The notes under the pieces: model-generated
Databases searched by the model: none
Seen by the model: the letters and a program-made list of their open reading frames with translations, nothing else
What the model was told of the DNA's origin: nothing
Shown here: positions 31,476 to 32,354 of the stretch, piece after piece
Numbering within the stretch: position 1 is the stretch's first letter
Layout of the letters: every line of letters starts with the position of its first letter
Assembly: GCA_007280905.1 (NCBI GenBank)
Contig: QYQM01000157.1
Location: forward strand, 1-32,354
Direction: 5' to 3'
Source: Porphyromonadaceae bacterium
Lineage (GTDB): Bacteria; Bacteroidota; Bacteroidia; Bacteroidales; UBA12481
Length of the DNA: 32,354 nt
Translations under genes and position numbers: made by a program

Positions 31476-32354
31476 ATGAAAAAAATCGATATGGTGGATA
31501 TCCGGTCGCAATACCTTCGTTTGAAACCGGAAATCGATGCCGCTATTTCAGAAGTTCTGGATTCATCAGCCTTTATTAAAGGCCCTGCCGTGAAGGCTTT
31601 CCGCGAGGAGCTCGCTGCTTACCTGTCTGTTCCTTATGTAATCCCCTGCGCCAATGGCACAGATGCCCTCCAGGTAGCCCTCATGGCACTCAACCTGCAA
31701 CCCGGCGATGAGGTGATCACATCCAATTTCACATTCATCTCCACTCTGGAAGTGCTTCTACTCCTCCGGCTAAAGCCTGTCGTGGTAGATATTGATCCCC
31801 TGACTTTCAATATCGATCCGGATAAAATACGGGAAGCCATCACCCCTAAAACAAAAGCGATCATCCCGGTGCATCTCTTTGGCCAACCGGCCGATATGCG
31901 CCGTATCCAGGAGATTGCCGGCGAATATGGGCTGTTTGTTATCGAGGACAATGCACAATCTCTCGGATCGCGCTATACATACTCCGGCGGGATTAGCAAA
32001 ATGACCGGAACCGTCGGAAATATCGGGACTACCTCCTTCTTCCCGACCAAACCGCTTGCCTGCTATGGCGATGGAGGCGCTCTGATCACCTCTGACCCAT
32101 ATCTGGCCGAAACTATGGAAATGATAATCAACCACGGCGCCAAAATCAAGTATTACAACGATATCATTGGCGTTAATTCCCGTCTCGATACCCTCCAGGC
32201 AGCTATCCTGCGTGTAAACCTCCAGAATCTCGATGATTTTATCGCCCGGCGCCAGAAAGCTGCTGAATATTACAACGATAGATTAGGCTCAAATCCTTAT
32301 ATCCGGATTCCGAAAGTTTTTGAAGAAGGAACCCATATCTACCATCAATATACC
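31476..32354 (+). CDS. DegT/DnrJ/EryC1/StrS-family aminotransferase (3' end outside window)
   Basis: PLP-dependent sugar aminotransferase family that makes amino sugars for surface polysaccharides; the exact substrate cannot be read from the sequence. The visible 293 residues start MKKIDMVDIRSQYLRL. They include the phosphate-binding ANGTDALQVAL, VDIDPLTFNIDPD, the cofactor Asp region VIEDNAQSLGS (D158), and SFFPTKPLACYGDGGAL with the expected PLP lysine K192. NSRLDTLQAAIL follows. The frame is open to the window edge; family proteins are about 370-400 residues, so roughly 80-100 are missing. It is divergent from the HU/SPOR gene. The next genes, which would indicate the pathway, are outside. 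Confidence 0.92.
   Translation, partial: MKKIDMVDIRSQYLRLKPEIDAAISEVLDSSAFIKGPAVKAFREELAAYLSVPYVIPCANGTDALQVALMALNLQPGDEVITSNFTFISTLEVLLLLRLKPVVVDIDPLTFNIDPDKIREAITPKTKAIIPVHLFGQPADMRRIQEIAGEYGLFVIEDNAQSLGSRYTYSGGISKMTGTVGNIGTTSFFPTKPLACYGDGGALITSDPYLAETMEMIINHGAKIKYYNDIIGVNSRLDTLQAAILRVNLQNLDDFIARRQKAAEYYNDRLGSNPYIRIPKVFEEGTHIYHQYT

Noticed and set aside
31338-31511. 58-codon N-terminal extension of the HU/SPOR frame
   Set aside because: It overlaps the start of the divergent aminotransferase and the likely promoters; the HU-like domain begins exactly at 31337.

Overview
The window looks like a chromosomal segment of a Bacteroidota bacterium. Evidence: the gliding/type IX secretion (T9SS) genes gldH, porX and porW; a Bacteroidota-type Mrp; an HU-like/SPOR protein typical of the phylum; and start regions with TAnnTTTG boxes (the Bacteroidota -7 element) instead of clear Shine-Dalgarno sites. 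Base composition is moderate and even. I see no rRNA, tRNA, transposase, prophage, CRISPR array or broken gene. The content is mostly core genes, densely packed. No gene-free stretch exceeds 300 bases; the longest are 8685-8944 (two palindromic repeats) and 3077-3272 (a candidate promoter and small inverted repeats).

Layout. 1-426: a TTGAGCC heptamer repeat, then acpS (+). 512-3076: B12-dependent ribonucleotide reductase nrdJ (-). 3273-5282: an outer-membrane barrel protein followed by Kdo transferase waaA (-). 5409-12394: two large envelope proteins (+), a secreted VPS10/sortilin-like BNR-repeat protein and an 1149-residue probable outer-membrane protein. 12391-18510: operon porW-porX-tsaE-ald (-), two T9SS components with a tRNA-modification ATPase and alanine dehydrogenase. 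18653-19990: a sigma-54-dependent response regulator (+), divergent from porW. 19987-25293: operon holB-ricT-gldH-trmB-ATL-mrp-nifU (-). 25364-27622: pgk and a LuxE-like protein (+). 27748-28113: YraN-type nuclease-fold protein (-). 28150-30183: metG (+). 30309-31337: HU-like/TM/SPOR protein (-). 31476-end: a DegT/DnrJ/EryC1 aminotransferase cut by the window edge (+).

Themes. Envelope biology recurs: waaA, several outer-membrane or secreted proteins, PorW/PorX/GldH, the SPOR protein and probably the sugar aminotransferase. Short repeats are the least explained layer. A 36-54 base palindromic repeat occurs four times with a conserved stem and variable loop. Heptamer, octamer and 15-mer tandem arrays occur between genes, and three lie in frame inside genes (waaA, the large outer-membrane protein, the SPOR protein). 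All three convergent gene pairs with a real gap carry a palindrome in the gap, suggesting transcription ends there. I did not find a clearly new multi-gene system; the best candidates for novelty are the repeat families, the 1149-residue protein and possible leaderless starts.
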